Shown one piece after another: positions 12,100 to 22,200 of a DNA stretch of 64,000 nt. Made by a program: the position numbers and the translations under genes. The stretch covers positions 1 through 64,000 of the forward strand of contig JAWQRO010000005.1 in NCBI GenBank assembly GCA_033557835.1. The letters run 5' to 3'. This DNA comes from Helochares maculicollis (taxonomy: Eukaryota > Arthropoda > Insecta > Coleoptera > Hydrophilidae). Each line of letters begins with the position of its first letter. The stretch's first letter is position 1. The notes beneath the pieces were generated by a model. It was not told the origin of the DNA and did no database searches. It saw nothing but the letters and a program-made list of their open reading frames with translations.

Positions 12100-13090
12100 A
12101 ATGCTAAGACTTTTTTATTCTAAGTACTGGCTCTCGCTATATACACCATTTTTGACCATTCCAAAAGGAAGCTTCAACTTTCATTGATATCCATTCATCA
12201 AGCCATCGATGAGAAGAGGTGATAATCAGAAGGCGCCAGGTTTGGTGAATACGGTGGTAAGGGTAGGAGTTCCCAACCAAGCGAAGAATACGTTTCTTTC
12301 ACCACTTTGTCTGCATTTGTAAGAGTGTTGTCATGCTGCAGAATGACTTTGTCGTGTCTTCGAGCACATTCTGGGCGTTTGTCGATCAATGCGAGGTTTA
12401 AATTGATAATTTGTTGTCAGTAGCGGGCGGTATTAACTGTTTGGCCTGGTTTGAGAAGCTCGTAGTACACTACTTCCTTCTGATCCCACCATATACATAG
12501 CATTGTCTTCCTTCGAAAACGATTCGGTTTTGTACCCGATGTTGATAGTTGTCATGGCGTTACCCACGATTTCATACGTTTGGGATTCTCAAAATATATT
12601 CATTTTTCAGTGACAGCTACAACCCGGTGTAAAAACTCTTTCTTTTGTTGCGTAAATGCAGCATTTCGCACACAGTTTTTCGTCTTTCCATCTGTCGGTC
12701 CTTCAGTGTGTGTGTGGAACCCATTTTCCAACAATTTGAATCTTCCCCATGGCTCTCAAGCGATCGGAAATGGCTTGCCGAGTGATATTCAACTGTTCCG
12801 CCATCATTTGTTGTATTTGTGTATCGTCTTTGTCCAATAATGCTCATAATTCGTCGTCTTTAAACTATTTGGTCAATTTTCACGTTATTTGTCAATAACA
12901 TTGAAATCGACACTTTTGAAATGTTGAAACCAGCGTTCACAATTCTTGTTAGTTGGAGCAAGATCGTCGTAAGTCTCTATAAAAATTAGATAACTTTCTG
13001 ATGCCTTTTTCTTTTTATTGAACAAGAAAATCATTACATGCCGCAACTGCTCTTTACTTAGCTCAAAATTCGACATGTTTAACACGAAAT
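12100..13090 (-). mobile_element. mariner remnant of a second lineage (transposase minus strand)
   Basis: Read from 13085 downward: NFELSKEQLRHVMIFLFNKK and CERWFQHFKSVDFNVIDK form the N-terminal DNA-binding part. Next come FENPKRMKSW and MLCIWWDQKEVVYYELLKPG (around 12540-12440), then RRHDKVILQHDN (12360-12310), which holds the second catalytic Asp in the HDN box, and LGWELLPLPPYSPNLAPSDY. The first catalytic motif is broken to TEK-stop. Frameshifts and a small internal deletion after SMA (12198) mark it as dead. I could not define terminal inverted repeats, so the ends are approximate. The sequence style is clearly different from the 7.5-kb mariner group. Confidence 0.85.
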
Positions 13091-13529
13091 AGAAGTATGC
13101 TACTAACTTGTAAGCACCTCAAGGAATACGACGTTTTGTAGTGGGCAGTCTTACTAAAAAAATAGCACTTTTGGTCCCAAAGATTGCTTCAATAGATTTT
13201 ATGCGCCATCTCTTGACAACGTAACGGCATTTTAAACTTGCGCACCTGGTAAATAAAAATCTGGAGTATGTCCATTCACTTGCGTAGGCCTCGATCTTAA
13301 AATGTAAACTCATCAATAAAATATGGGGCCAATTTGACAGTGTAAACTCATAACTAAGAACATCAAATTTATGCAGGTAATGACCCACTGCCAGTTTTCA
13401 AATTTACACATAACTTGATATGGCTAATTTTACAGCGTTTAGTATTTTTGTAACAACTATGTAATTCTTTTATTCGAAGTCTTCCTAAAAATGTCCGATT
13501 TTTTAAAGTTAGTACTTCCGTTCGTCCGA
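13091..13529. other. Intergenic DNA, no gene seen
   Basis: It contains a minus-strand frame of 89 codons (13388-13119) that resembles nothing I know. It may be leftover transposon sequence. Confidence 0.4.
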
Positions 13530-13815
13530 TCAAATGAAAATAAAATGTATCTACTTTTTTTCAGTAGCATTTAAAACGTGCAAGATATTTCAACTTTTGG
13601 GTTTTATTTTAACGACTAGACTTCTCAATATCTCAAAAGTTGATACGGATCTATGATTTTGGCGGTTTGTCAAATTTCATCACCCCATCCCAAACGGTTT
13701 GACCGGTATCGCGTTTACATACATACCCAGACTTCATGCTAAACATAATCAAATGGATTCAGAGGCACTAAATTTTGTCATGATCGCTTTACTTTACTTT
13801 CTATAGTAAAATATT
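13530..13815 (-). repeat. Dispersed repeat, copy 2 (inverted relative to 10.9 kb)
   Basis: On the minus strand, from 13815, it reads TTTTACTATAGAAAGTAAAG, then GCCTCTGAATCCATTTGATT, GTTTAGCATGAAGTCTGGGT, GATGAAATTTGACAAAC and CGTATCAACTTTTGAGATAT. This matches the order of copy 1 at 10905-11290. Divergence is considerable, so both copies are old. Confidence 0.7.
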
Positions 13816-14009
13816 GTAATAATAAAAATTGCAGCAATTTAAATCTGGAGATCATGTCGAAAAATGAGCCCTCCACGAAACATTTATCTTAAAAGTGTCA
13901 AACATATTCGATATATATGACTTGTTATTCCATTTTTTTGGAACCATAACTCATTATTTTCAATGTCTCTTCGTAAGTAATAAAATTTAGCAAGTAAAAT
14001 ATGTTCGAT

Positions 14010-14690
14010 CATAGCGTTATAATAGTATTTGTCGGATCCATTTCTGCGAAAACCTATGAACTGAGTATCCTGAAGAGATACACCCTGTTCAGTGCATACA
14101 CCGTACCATATTGTTCGTCTATCGGTATGCAGAGCTTATTCATACCTTTTGTAAGGCTGTTCTGCGTACCATTTCCCTATATTCTGTTTACTGTCAAAAC
14201 CTGTCAAATAAAAATGTTCCTCGTCAGCCATGATGAATGATTTAAAACATCTGGCATATCACCAAGAGCAAGAAAGTCTGTGCAAAACTGTATGCTTGCT
14301 GGTAAATCTTGTGGTCCAAGCTGTTGAACAATCCGAATTTCATAGGGATGGAATCCCATTATTCTGTAAAATTCGTCTGTAAGATCTACACGACTTAATG
14401 TTGCTGTTTGTCGCAATACTGAAAGCCTTGAATAACCGCTTGTCGTACCCCTTCAATATTTTCTGCTGTACGCGAACTTCTGTGCACATTTCCAATTTCA
14501 TTAAAGCATTGCATTGTTCCATCAAAGTAGCCAACCACGCTTAAGAATATCATATTTACGGGGAACTTGGTGCTGGATCTCGATTACGCTTCCAGTTCGA
14601 AGGAGCATAATTGCGTCTGTACCTATCGCCGGACCTTGGGTTAAAGTGTTACTTTCGACGACTACGCCCACTGTCTTGATAATAATTAAT
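14010..14690 (-). pseudogene. Broken DDE transposase (Tc/mariner-like, D-E-x-H-F type)
   Basis: The minus strand carries transposase pieces in three frames. ENIEGVRQAVIQGF (about 14465-14420) is part of the helix-turn-helix region. The frame 14416-14204 has DLTDEFYRIMGFHPYEIRIV and LPASIQFCTDFLAL. Then MADEEHFYLTGFDSKQNIGK and WYAEQPYKRYE appear from about 14232 downward, followed after a stop by TIWYGVCTEQGVSLQDTQF. The D-E-x-H-F followed by NKQN-like residues is the catalytic-core signature of a large arthropod transposase family. At least two frameshifts and in-frame stops make it non-functional. The C-terminal third with the last catalytic acid was not found. Confidence 0.75.
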
Positions 14691-16104
14691 TCAGATTAAC
14701 AATGCCCTAAATTAACCCGTTAAATATTTAAGTTCTAAAAAATCTCTTAGTCTTTGTGAACAAATTTCTCAAAGTTGTAATAATTGCATTCTTTCTTAAA
14801 GCATCAGATTTTCGCTCGACTAGTGTGCTAGAAATATAAATGTATTTGAATTTAAATTATTAAATTTGAATTGCAACGACTGTCAACAAATGATCGGACC
14901 AGAGTATAAAAGTAACATGTTCAGTAACAGTAACAGTAGTGATTCGGTTTTTAAGAAACGATTTTAAGGTAACAACGCTTAGTCATACTTTGGAAAATAT
15001 TTTTAGTTAAAAATTTTTAAATAAAAACAAACGTAACAAGGCTTGAAAGAAATCATTTTTCCATTTGATTCATAGCGAATTCTCAGCAAACATTTCCTTA
15101 ATTCACGGAAGCGAAGCGTTGCATCATAAAATGTTGCTTGTCAAATACTTGAATATATAAAACGGTGTATAAACACGACTTTCAGAGTATTTGTAATTTT
15201 GTTGACATAAGTAAAAGAGGTGGATATCAACCATAAGATGAACACCATAAATGTCCCCCATTTCGCACATATGAGTACATTTTAAAAAAAAATCTAAATC
15301 ACTTTATGTTTGTTTATTTAAACTGACGTGAATTGTAGGTAATTCACAACTTGATTAGATAGATTTCATTTACTGCCGGCTAATATCAAAGCACAAATTA
15401 AAAATGCCCAATGTGCGACATTGTGTGGGCATTTTATATTTACATATAAAATAGACCCTAACTGACGCATTTTTGTGATCACTTGCGTATTTATCTAATA
15501 GTTAGCGGATGGAATGCAGAATTAAACACACATACAACATATTGTCGGTACAATTAGAAATGGATTGTAAACAATCTATTGTTTGAACTACAGATATCTA
15601 CTACAATATTAGAGTAACTTCAATGAAAAACATTTTTATTGATATAAACATATGTTCTGGATTAGCCACAATTTTATTTAAGCGAGCTTACAGTATACAC
15701 AGTCAATGATAGAGAAATCTAGGTTTATCTTTGGAAAAAAAAATTAGCAAATAGCTGTACGATGTACTTTATTTAAAATTTTACACTACATCACCGATTA
15801 TCGAATAAAATTAATTTAAAAAAATAATTTCACACTCATTAAGTGGAACATTTATATTAAATTGTTTATATTAATTCACATAAAAATTATTTACAAGATT
15901 CGTATTTAGAATAATGCGCTAATGTAGAAACAGTGATTCTGTTTCTAATTTCATTTAAAATTGTAAAACTTAGAAAAAAATCGAAACTGAAAAACATCAA
16001 AGCTTTTTACTACTATATTTACAGGAATTAATCTCATCGTTACATCTAGTGGAAAGTTTTGTAAAGTACATTCTTTCAAATTGTATACAAAACGAAAACT
16101 GCAT
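14691..16104. other. Intergenic DNA between transposon debris and the HMG20A 3' end
   Basis: No coding gene seen. It contains a TATAAAAG at 14903-14910 with a possible initiator about 30 bases on, and a strong hairpin at 15401-15435. Confidence 0.5.
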
Positions 16105-16110
16105 TTTATT
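16105..16110 (-). terminator. Poly(A) signal of the HMG20A gene
   Basis: TTTATT on the plus strand is AATAAA on the minus strand, about 125 bases downstream of the stop codon at 16235-16237, a usual distance for a short 3' UTR. Confidence 0.6.
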
Positions 16111-16234
16111 ATGCAAGTAATGAAAGCAATAAATTAGAAACTTCCACATCATTTGGGGCAAAATATGTAAGAACAAATTAAGTTAATTTTTTAGGCTTCC
16201 TCTTTCTTTTTGCTGGTAAGGCGTCCATCTCTTG

Positions 16235-18502
16235 TCATCCATTAAACTCCATACGTCCAACAATATCCCTCACAGTTTGTAACAAACTTGCATCCTGGCT
16301 ACTGTTTTCTAAAAGCATGGAATGCAAATTTGTCATGTAGGAGTCTATTGTTTGGAGAGTTGCTGCCTCTTTAACACCTAAAAAGAGAAACACATAAAAA
16401 TATGAATTCCATAACGTCAATAATTTATTACAGATTGAGAATACTATTTCATTTTTAAATATGTTATAATTTCCCAAATTCCTATTACAAATCTAAAATA
16501 TCGATAATAATCACAAATGGATGCAGTAAAGTTTTCTGTTTCCAAAAGGAAGAGTAGTTTAAAGTTTCCAAAATATTACATTATCTCACAAGTTAAATAT
16601 AATAGGTCTTTAATAATTTATATTTTCATACCTGGTAATTTAATGGTAGCAAATCCGTTGGTAAGAGTGGACCGCAGTCGATCTAAGTGCTGTTGTAAGG
16701 AACTATTATTTTTTTTCTGTTGCATTATTTCATTTTCTAACTTTTCAATTGCACTCTTCATGTTTTCTATGTGTTTCTGTAATATGGCATTTTGTTGTTC
16801 GTAGTCGGTATTGGATTTCCTCAATTGCCTTAATTCTGCATCACGAGTTTTATTGTGATCCAAAAACTCTTCGGTAAAAATGGGAATATCGAAATTATTT
16901 GAGAAATCTATATCGTTATTGGTTTGGACCTCTTTTGCTATAGTTGGAGTTTGTGGTAGAGTCTGAAACATACAATTCATTGCAACAAATGAAATTAGAT
17001 GCATATGACTACTAACATTTTTTGGTTCATCTTTTGTTTCTTTAAGTTTCTTCTCCGATTGCTGTTGAAATTGTTTATAAGCATCTGTTTGCTTGTAAGC
17101 ATTGACTTCACGAGTGTATCTCTCCCTGTCTTGTTCTGCTGCATCTAAATACTGCTGTTTTTTATCCGAAGGAAGGTTACTCCATTCACTGGCTAATATT
17201 TTGGTAATTTCAGCAAATGGCAAATTGGGATTTTCTTTTCTCACTATTTCTCTTCTGTCATTTAAATATCTTACATATCCTACAACAATTAATCTATTCT
17301 TACCAATAGTAATAACATTAGCCAAACTACAATAATAATATTTTTTTAATAATCGTAATGTTCAATAATGCATATACTGTGCATAAAAGTGTTACTAAAT
17401 CACTCATTTGTGCCACTTTATCTAATAACATTTTGAAATGATCCACATACAAGAGCAATGAAATATTAATAAGACCTAGATTTTTCCATCTGTACACATA
17501 TTGCATAATAACAATCATATATAGAGTTATCGTCAGCAGATGTGACATACCTGCTAATTCAAAAGTTATTAATTCCTTGTAAAAGAAGCTTGTCTAAAGC
17601 ATATTTTTATTTGCATGTGAGATACCACTTGGCCATAATTATTGGCATTGATAATATTACTTTTACATTAATGAACCGTTAGTGAACGAACATACTCTAT
17701 TTAGTATATAGCTTGTATTCTTCAGTTACCGAATAATCCATTGATAGTATGCTGTGCGTGTTACTTTATTTGAGCACAGTCACTCGCAATATATTTAATT
17801 AAAAAGAACAAACCACACAAGCAGGTAGCCGATTGTAAAACTGCTACCTAGAGTATCAACAGATTACGAAACATCAAATTGCAACCGCTGTTAACTTACT
17901 AAAATTCGCAGTGCATACTACTTTAGTGCACTACATTTTCAAACAGTATTTAAAATTATTATTATACTATTATCTCATTTTTACGTGTTTCGTTAAATTT
18001 TTATAAATGAGGGCACCAGTTTTATGTCTCTAAAGCAAAACACTATTTGTAAAAAATTAGCTTGCAATAGTATTTTTAATTTTTAAACAAAAATACATGA
18101 TAATACTCAGAAAAATGTCACTGAGAAATGTTGTAATTTCTATGTTAATTTACATAATCACTAATTTGTGTGCAAAAATGCATTAGCAGAAGCTTCTTTC
18201 AATATTATTAATAGTATTGCCCATTTTTTCTCGAACGAAGAGGCAAAATTCTAATAAATCTATTGTCTCTGCAAGTTGATATTGCCCTTAAAGCTTCTTT
18301 CCACACATCAAGAAATTAAAGGTAGAATACCTGTCAAAGGAACTCTTGGTGCCGTGCTGTCTTTAGGCTTCTTTCTCTTTTTCCCTTTATTTTTCGTCTT
18401 TTGTGTGCTGCTATCGGAACTATCTGGAGCTTTCTCATCTAAAGGTTTGGGTTTGTTTACATCAGAGGCTACACCGTTTTGATTCTCGACATTATTATCC
18501 AT
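16235..18502 (-). CDS. HMG20A: HMG box protein HMG20A/HMG20B-like, 4 exons, 302 aa
   Basis: Exons (5' to 3'): 18502-18331, 17279-17017, 16962-16632 and 16377-16235. All junctions are GT-AG and the phases match, giving 909 nt. Residues 1-50 are polar with a basic KKRKK cluster (41-45), a likely nuclear localisation signal. An HMG box follows from about 51 to 125 (APRVPLTG, then YVRYLNDRREIV, LPFAEITKILASEWSNLP and YLDAAEQDRERY). The conserved FDIPIFTEEFLDHNKTRDAE block lies near 169-188, with a coiled coil to about 246 and a C-terminal helix. This domain order and the PIFTEEFLD block are typical of HMG20A/B, which in vertebrates work with the LSD1-CoREST histone demethylase complex in gene repression; that role here is inferred. 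I chose the ATG at 18502 because the upstream in-frame extension has no ATG. The gene is divergent from the NuMA-like gene. Confidence 0.93.
16963..17016 (-). other. 54-nt intron of HMG20A that keeps the frame open
   Basis: On the minus strand, GTTAGT follows the Asn codon at 17019-17017, and TTTCAG precedes 16962. The intron is exactly 18 codons with no stop, so retention would give a 320-aa protein with a hydrophobic insert (including LISFVAMNCMF) between the HMG box and the coiled coil. I treat it as an intron because the insert is unlike its polar surroundings and the family does not carry it. Confidence 0.75.
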
Positions 18503-19098
18503 ATTAATCTTTGTGAACAAGAATCGCAATTGAAAATTATTTGTTATATTTTAATAGTATTGGCTGCACTTCAATTTGTGTACTTTAAAAATTAAAAATT
18601 ATAAGCACAAATTATTAAAAGCCGTACATAACCTTACAATTCACTAATCTTAGAGTGCGTTCGCTTCGATTGCTTGCGAGCTATTGTAGCTTATGATCAA
18701 ATGCATTAGTGGATGCGTTCTCATTTCTATTCAGTGTAACTCATATTTTTTCATTGCAAAATAGGAATATTTAAATTAAAGCGGAGACTGAAGTGATTGT
18801 GTAAAGATAATTTACATTATATTCAGTACTAAGAAATAACACATAGAACATAAAAGTCGTAACCATAGACTTGCACGTGTTTTATCCCTGCCTATACGGT
18901 TTACGCATATAATGGAACTGTCCTGCGCGATTTATGTCAATTTTAACCAATGGGCTTCCCTCAATTTGCTTGTTTTTCAAATACAACGATTGTATTTAAA
19001 TCAAACAGCCGTTGAACATGCAAACGAATTAAACGAACTTTTATGTGTTTTTAAATGAAAGGTGTATAATTTAAAAATTTTTATATATAAATGAAATA
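18503..19098. promoter_or_regulatory. Shared divergent promoter region of HMG20A and NuMA/mud genes
   Basis: Only 596 bases separate the two start codons, which point away from each other. The interval must hold both 5' UTRs and core promoters. A more GC-rich stretch lies at about 18655-18730, and a TCAGT initiator-like sequence at about 18732. No TATA box is obvious, which fits widely expressed genes. Transcription starts cannot be fixed from sequence. Confidence 0.6.
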
Positions 19099-19099
19099 A
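19091..19099 (+). promoter_or_regulatory. Two-codon upstream ORF overlapping the NuMA/mud start codon
   Basis: ATG AAA TAA at 19091-19099. The last A of its stop codon is the A of the ATG chosen for the main protein (19099-19101). If the transcript begins upstream, ribosomes must bypass this or reinitiate. Confidence 0.5.
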
Positions 19100-19289
19100 T
19101 GGATTCAGTTCGTTGGGATACAGTGCTGATAAATTGGGTAGGGATTGTCTTAATAATATAAAATTTTATAGCTTAAAGTTACAAAATGATTTTCTAATTT
19201 CAGATAAATTGCTTGAAATTGACAAAACCAGTAAAAAATTTACATGATTTGTGTGATGGGCAGTTCTTTTGGAGTTTATTCAAACTTTT
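19099..19289 (+). CDS. mud: Exons 1 and 2 of the NuMA/mud gene (N-terminal globular domain)
   Basis: Exon 1 (19099-19137) gives 13 residues ending at a TGG|GTAGGG donor. Exon 2 (19204-19289) follows TTTCAG and ends at a consensus GTAAGT with two bases left over. These pair with the first base of exon 3 after TTTTAG at 19826. The joined text VLINWINCLKLTKPVKNLHD then leads into exon 3 with IIFLVYNFIKKHYPDYN and IAICSLLMHYSCIF. It aligns in pattern with the start of vertebrate NuMA (LLSWVNSLHVADPVEAVLQL and MTMLLLYHS). The introns are 66 and 537 bp. Confidence 0.9.
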
Positions 19290-22200
19290 GTAAGTACCTC
19301 TATTCAACATTGTTGTTAAAAGATCCGGCAAAAACCAATTAGTTAAAAAAGTTGGCACAGTGCTATCCATGTGTGTCTGTTGAATATAAGTTCACCGTAA
19401 CACTTATGTTTGTAACCATGTAAGAAAGCACTGTTCTGATTGATTTTAATCAAAAATCAATTTATATAGTGTAATCACCTAAAAGGAATGCATATACATC
19501 CGATTTATTGAAACAGCTCAGGTCGCGATGGTGTCTTTTTCATTAAAAGTCTAAGTTTTCAGTTTTATCTTTATTTTCCTTTATTTGCTGTTAACCTGTG
19601 ACTTATGTTATAACTTAATCCAAATACAGACAACAAAGATTATCTCGATATCGGCTGTATATATTAAGGTCTTTTGGGTGCACTTGAGATATTTCTTATA
19701 CATGGGTCACTTAGATTTTTTCATTGTGATGCTCATTTAGATAGAAAATATTTCATCTTTTTTATTTTCATTTACTAACTATCTTAATCTTAATTTTGTA
19801 ATTTTGGTAAATTTATAAATTTTTAGAGCCCCAGAGCAAATATCTGAAGTATCTGAAAATATTATTTTTCTTGTCTACAACTTTATCAAAAAGCACTACC
19901 CCGATTACAATTTTGAATTGGAGAAATCTGACCTGAAGGAATTAACAAAGAACGACCTAATTGCAATATGCTCACTACTTATGCATTATTCTTGTATCTT
20001 CGGAAGGAGGGAAGAATTGACATCTCCTCTTTGCGCAAGACTTACACAAAATGTACAAATCACTATAAGGCATTTTTTAGAGGCATTCCCAAATGCTATG
20101 ACTAAAGATGAACTACAGAAATTTACTGATGAATGTATGGACTTAGAATCTGGAATATTCTCCCCCAACAACTTTTTGCGAAGGAGAACACCTAGACGCA
20201 ATTCAAGCCCTTTAGAAGATTTCTTAAAAACCCCTGTTACAAAATCACGATTTGTCGATAATGAACTAAAAAAGCTTAAGTCTTGCCTGGAATTAGAGAG
20301 GTACGAAAAAGCAGACTTACAAGAAGAGATAAAATTGCAACAGGATAAAATCAAAAAAATTACAGATCAGCTCCAAGAAAAATCATCAGAAATTCTTCGG
20401 TTGCGCAACGAATTAGTAGCCTTAGAAAATAGAGACCCACCTTATTATCAAAAGGATGGAAGTGTGGAAGTTCAAAGGCGATATCAACATGAAATACAGA
20501 ATTTAGAGAAATATGTGTCTCAATTGCAAAATGAACTGGACGTGCTACAAACTGAAAAATTTAAGCTGAAAGAAAAATTGCGAAAATCTGAAACACAGTT
20601 CCAAACTATTAGAGAGTCATTTGTGTCTTTGGAAAACGAAAACGAACTTTTAAATGAGAAATGTGCTGCACAAGAATCTGAAATCAGTTCTTTAAGACTA
20701 CAGTGCAATGAACTAACTGCCCTTTTGAGTGAATTTAAAAGCAAGTCAAATGACTTTTCAGATTTAGATGGATCAGTAAGTGATTTGCAAACAAAATTCA
20801 ATGGACAATCGCAAATCTATGAAGATCTTGGACAAACAGTTATTGATGTGCAGCTGATGGACGCTAGGAAAGAAAACGCTGATCTTAAAGTAATATTAAA
20901 AAATTCACAAATGAAAGAAATTGAACTTAATAATGAAATAGAAAAATTAAATATGAAAATCAATAGCTTAGAAATGAAGCATCAAGAAACACATGAACAA
21001 AATGAATCTCTTCTTGAGAAGATAGCAGCATTGAATAGGAGCCAACAGGACTTGAAACATGCCTTAGCAAAAACCTCTGAAAATTGGGAAGCATCAAAAA
21101 TTCAAAACTGTGAATTTGAGAAACAAATTGAGTTGTTAAACACAGAAATGTTACTGCTACAAAATGAAAATACAAAAATTCCACAATTGCAACTTGAAGT
21201 CACTGCTCTAAGAAATGAATTAACAACTTCTATAGAAAAATTTACGAATACTAACTTTGAATTAACAAGCTTACAAGAAAAATATAAACACTTTAATGAC
21301 TCAATTGAATCTTGTTTATCTAATTTAGAACATACAATTTATGGCAGTAACAACTTGGATTTAAGTGATAAACACGATGTGTTTGTGAAGTTAATAGGGA
21401 AACTAAAGGAAAATATGCTGTGTGATATAAATGATAAGAAAAACCTAACTAGCAAGATCGATTCTTTGGTAGCAATTTCAACTGAACTAGAAACAGAGAT
21501 TGCAGCATTGAAAGAAACTGAAACAATATCATTGAAAGAAAGAGACTTCTTGAGAGTAAATTTGAAAGTTGCTGAGGATAACATTGAAATTTTAGAATTA
21601 AATATCAAAGGCTATGAGGAAAAAATCGATGGTTTAAAAATGTTTTCAGAAAAATTGCAGACCGAAATTGTGCACTTAGAGAGTATTATTCAAGAAAAGG
21701 ATTCCATATTAGTAGATATGGACATAAAAAATAAAGCACTTGAGGAAGAAGCAAAAGAAAAGAGTTTAAAAATAACTCAATATGTTAACAAAGAAGAACA
21801 ATTAATAAACTCTCTGAATCTCTATGAGATTGAAACCAAACGATTAGAAAGTGAAATAGAGAAAAAAATTGAGGAATATAAATTAATTGCTGAAGAGTTA
21901 TCAAATAAAAATATAATAGAGAAAGAGCTATCGAAGACTGTGGAAACTTTACAGTCAAATTGCATCAAATTAGAAGAAGAGGTCGATAAAAAGAATCAAG
22001 ATGTTACATCAAAGATCGAAATAATTATATCCAAAGATGCTAAAATAGAACAGTTGGATAGTCTTGTCAATGGTCTGAAAACAGAAAATTGTGAACTTCA
22101 AGAACAAGTAAAATGCAAGCAAGTCGAAATAGAAGCTCAAGCTGAAGATCTTATTTTTAAGAAGGCCGAAGAAGAGGCAAGAACCATACTTGTTAACCAA

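Noticed and set aside
17327..17548. Minus-strand ORF inside HMG20A intron 1
   Set aside because: It lies between exon 1 and the acceptor at 17280, resembles no family and is not needed for the frame.
18276..18482. Plus-strand ORF opposite HMG20A exon 1
   Set aside because: It is the antisense of a Lys/Ser-rich exon, with Phe/Leu/Ser-rich text. The minus strand fits the HMG20A gene with correct splice phases.
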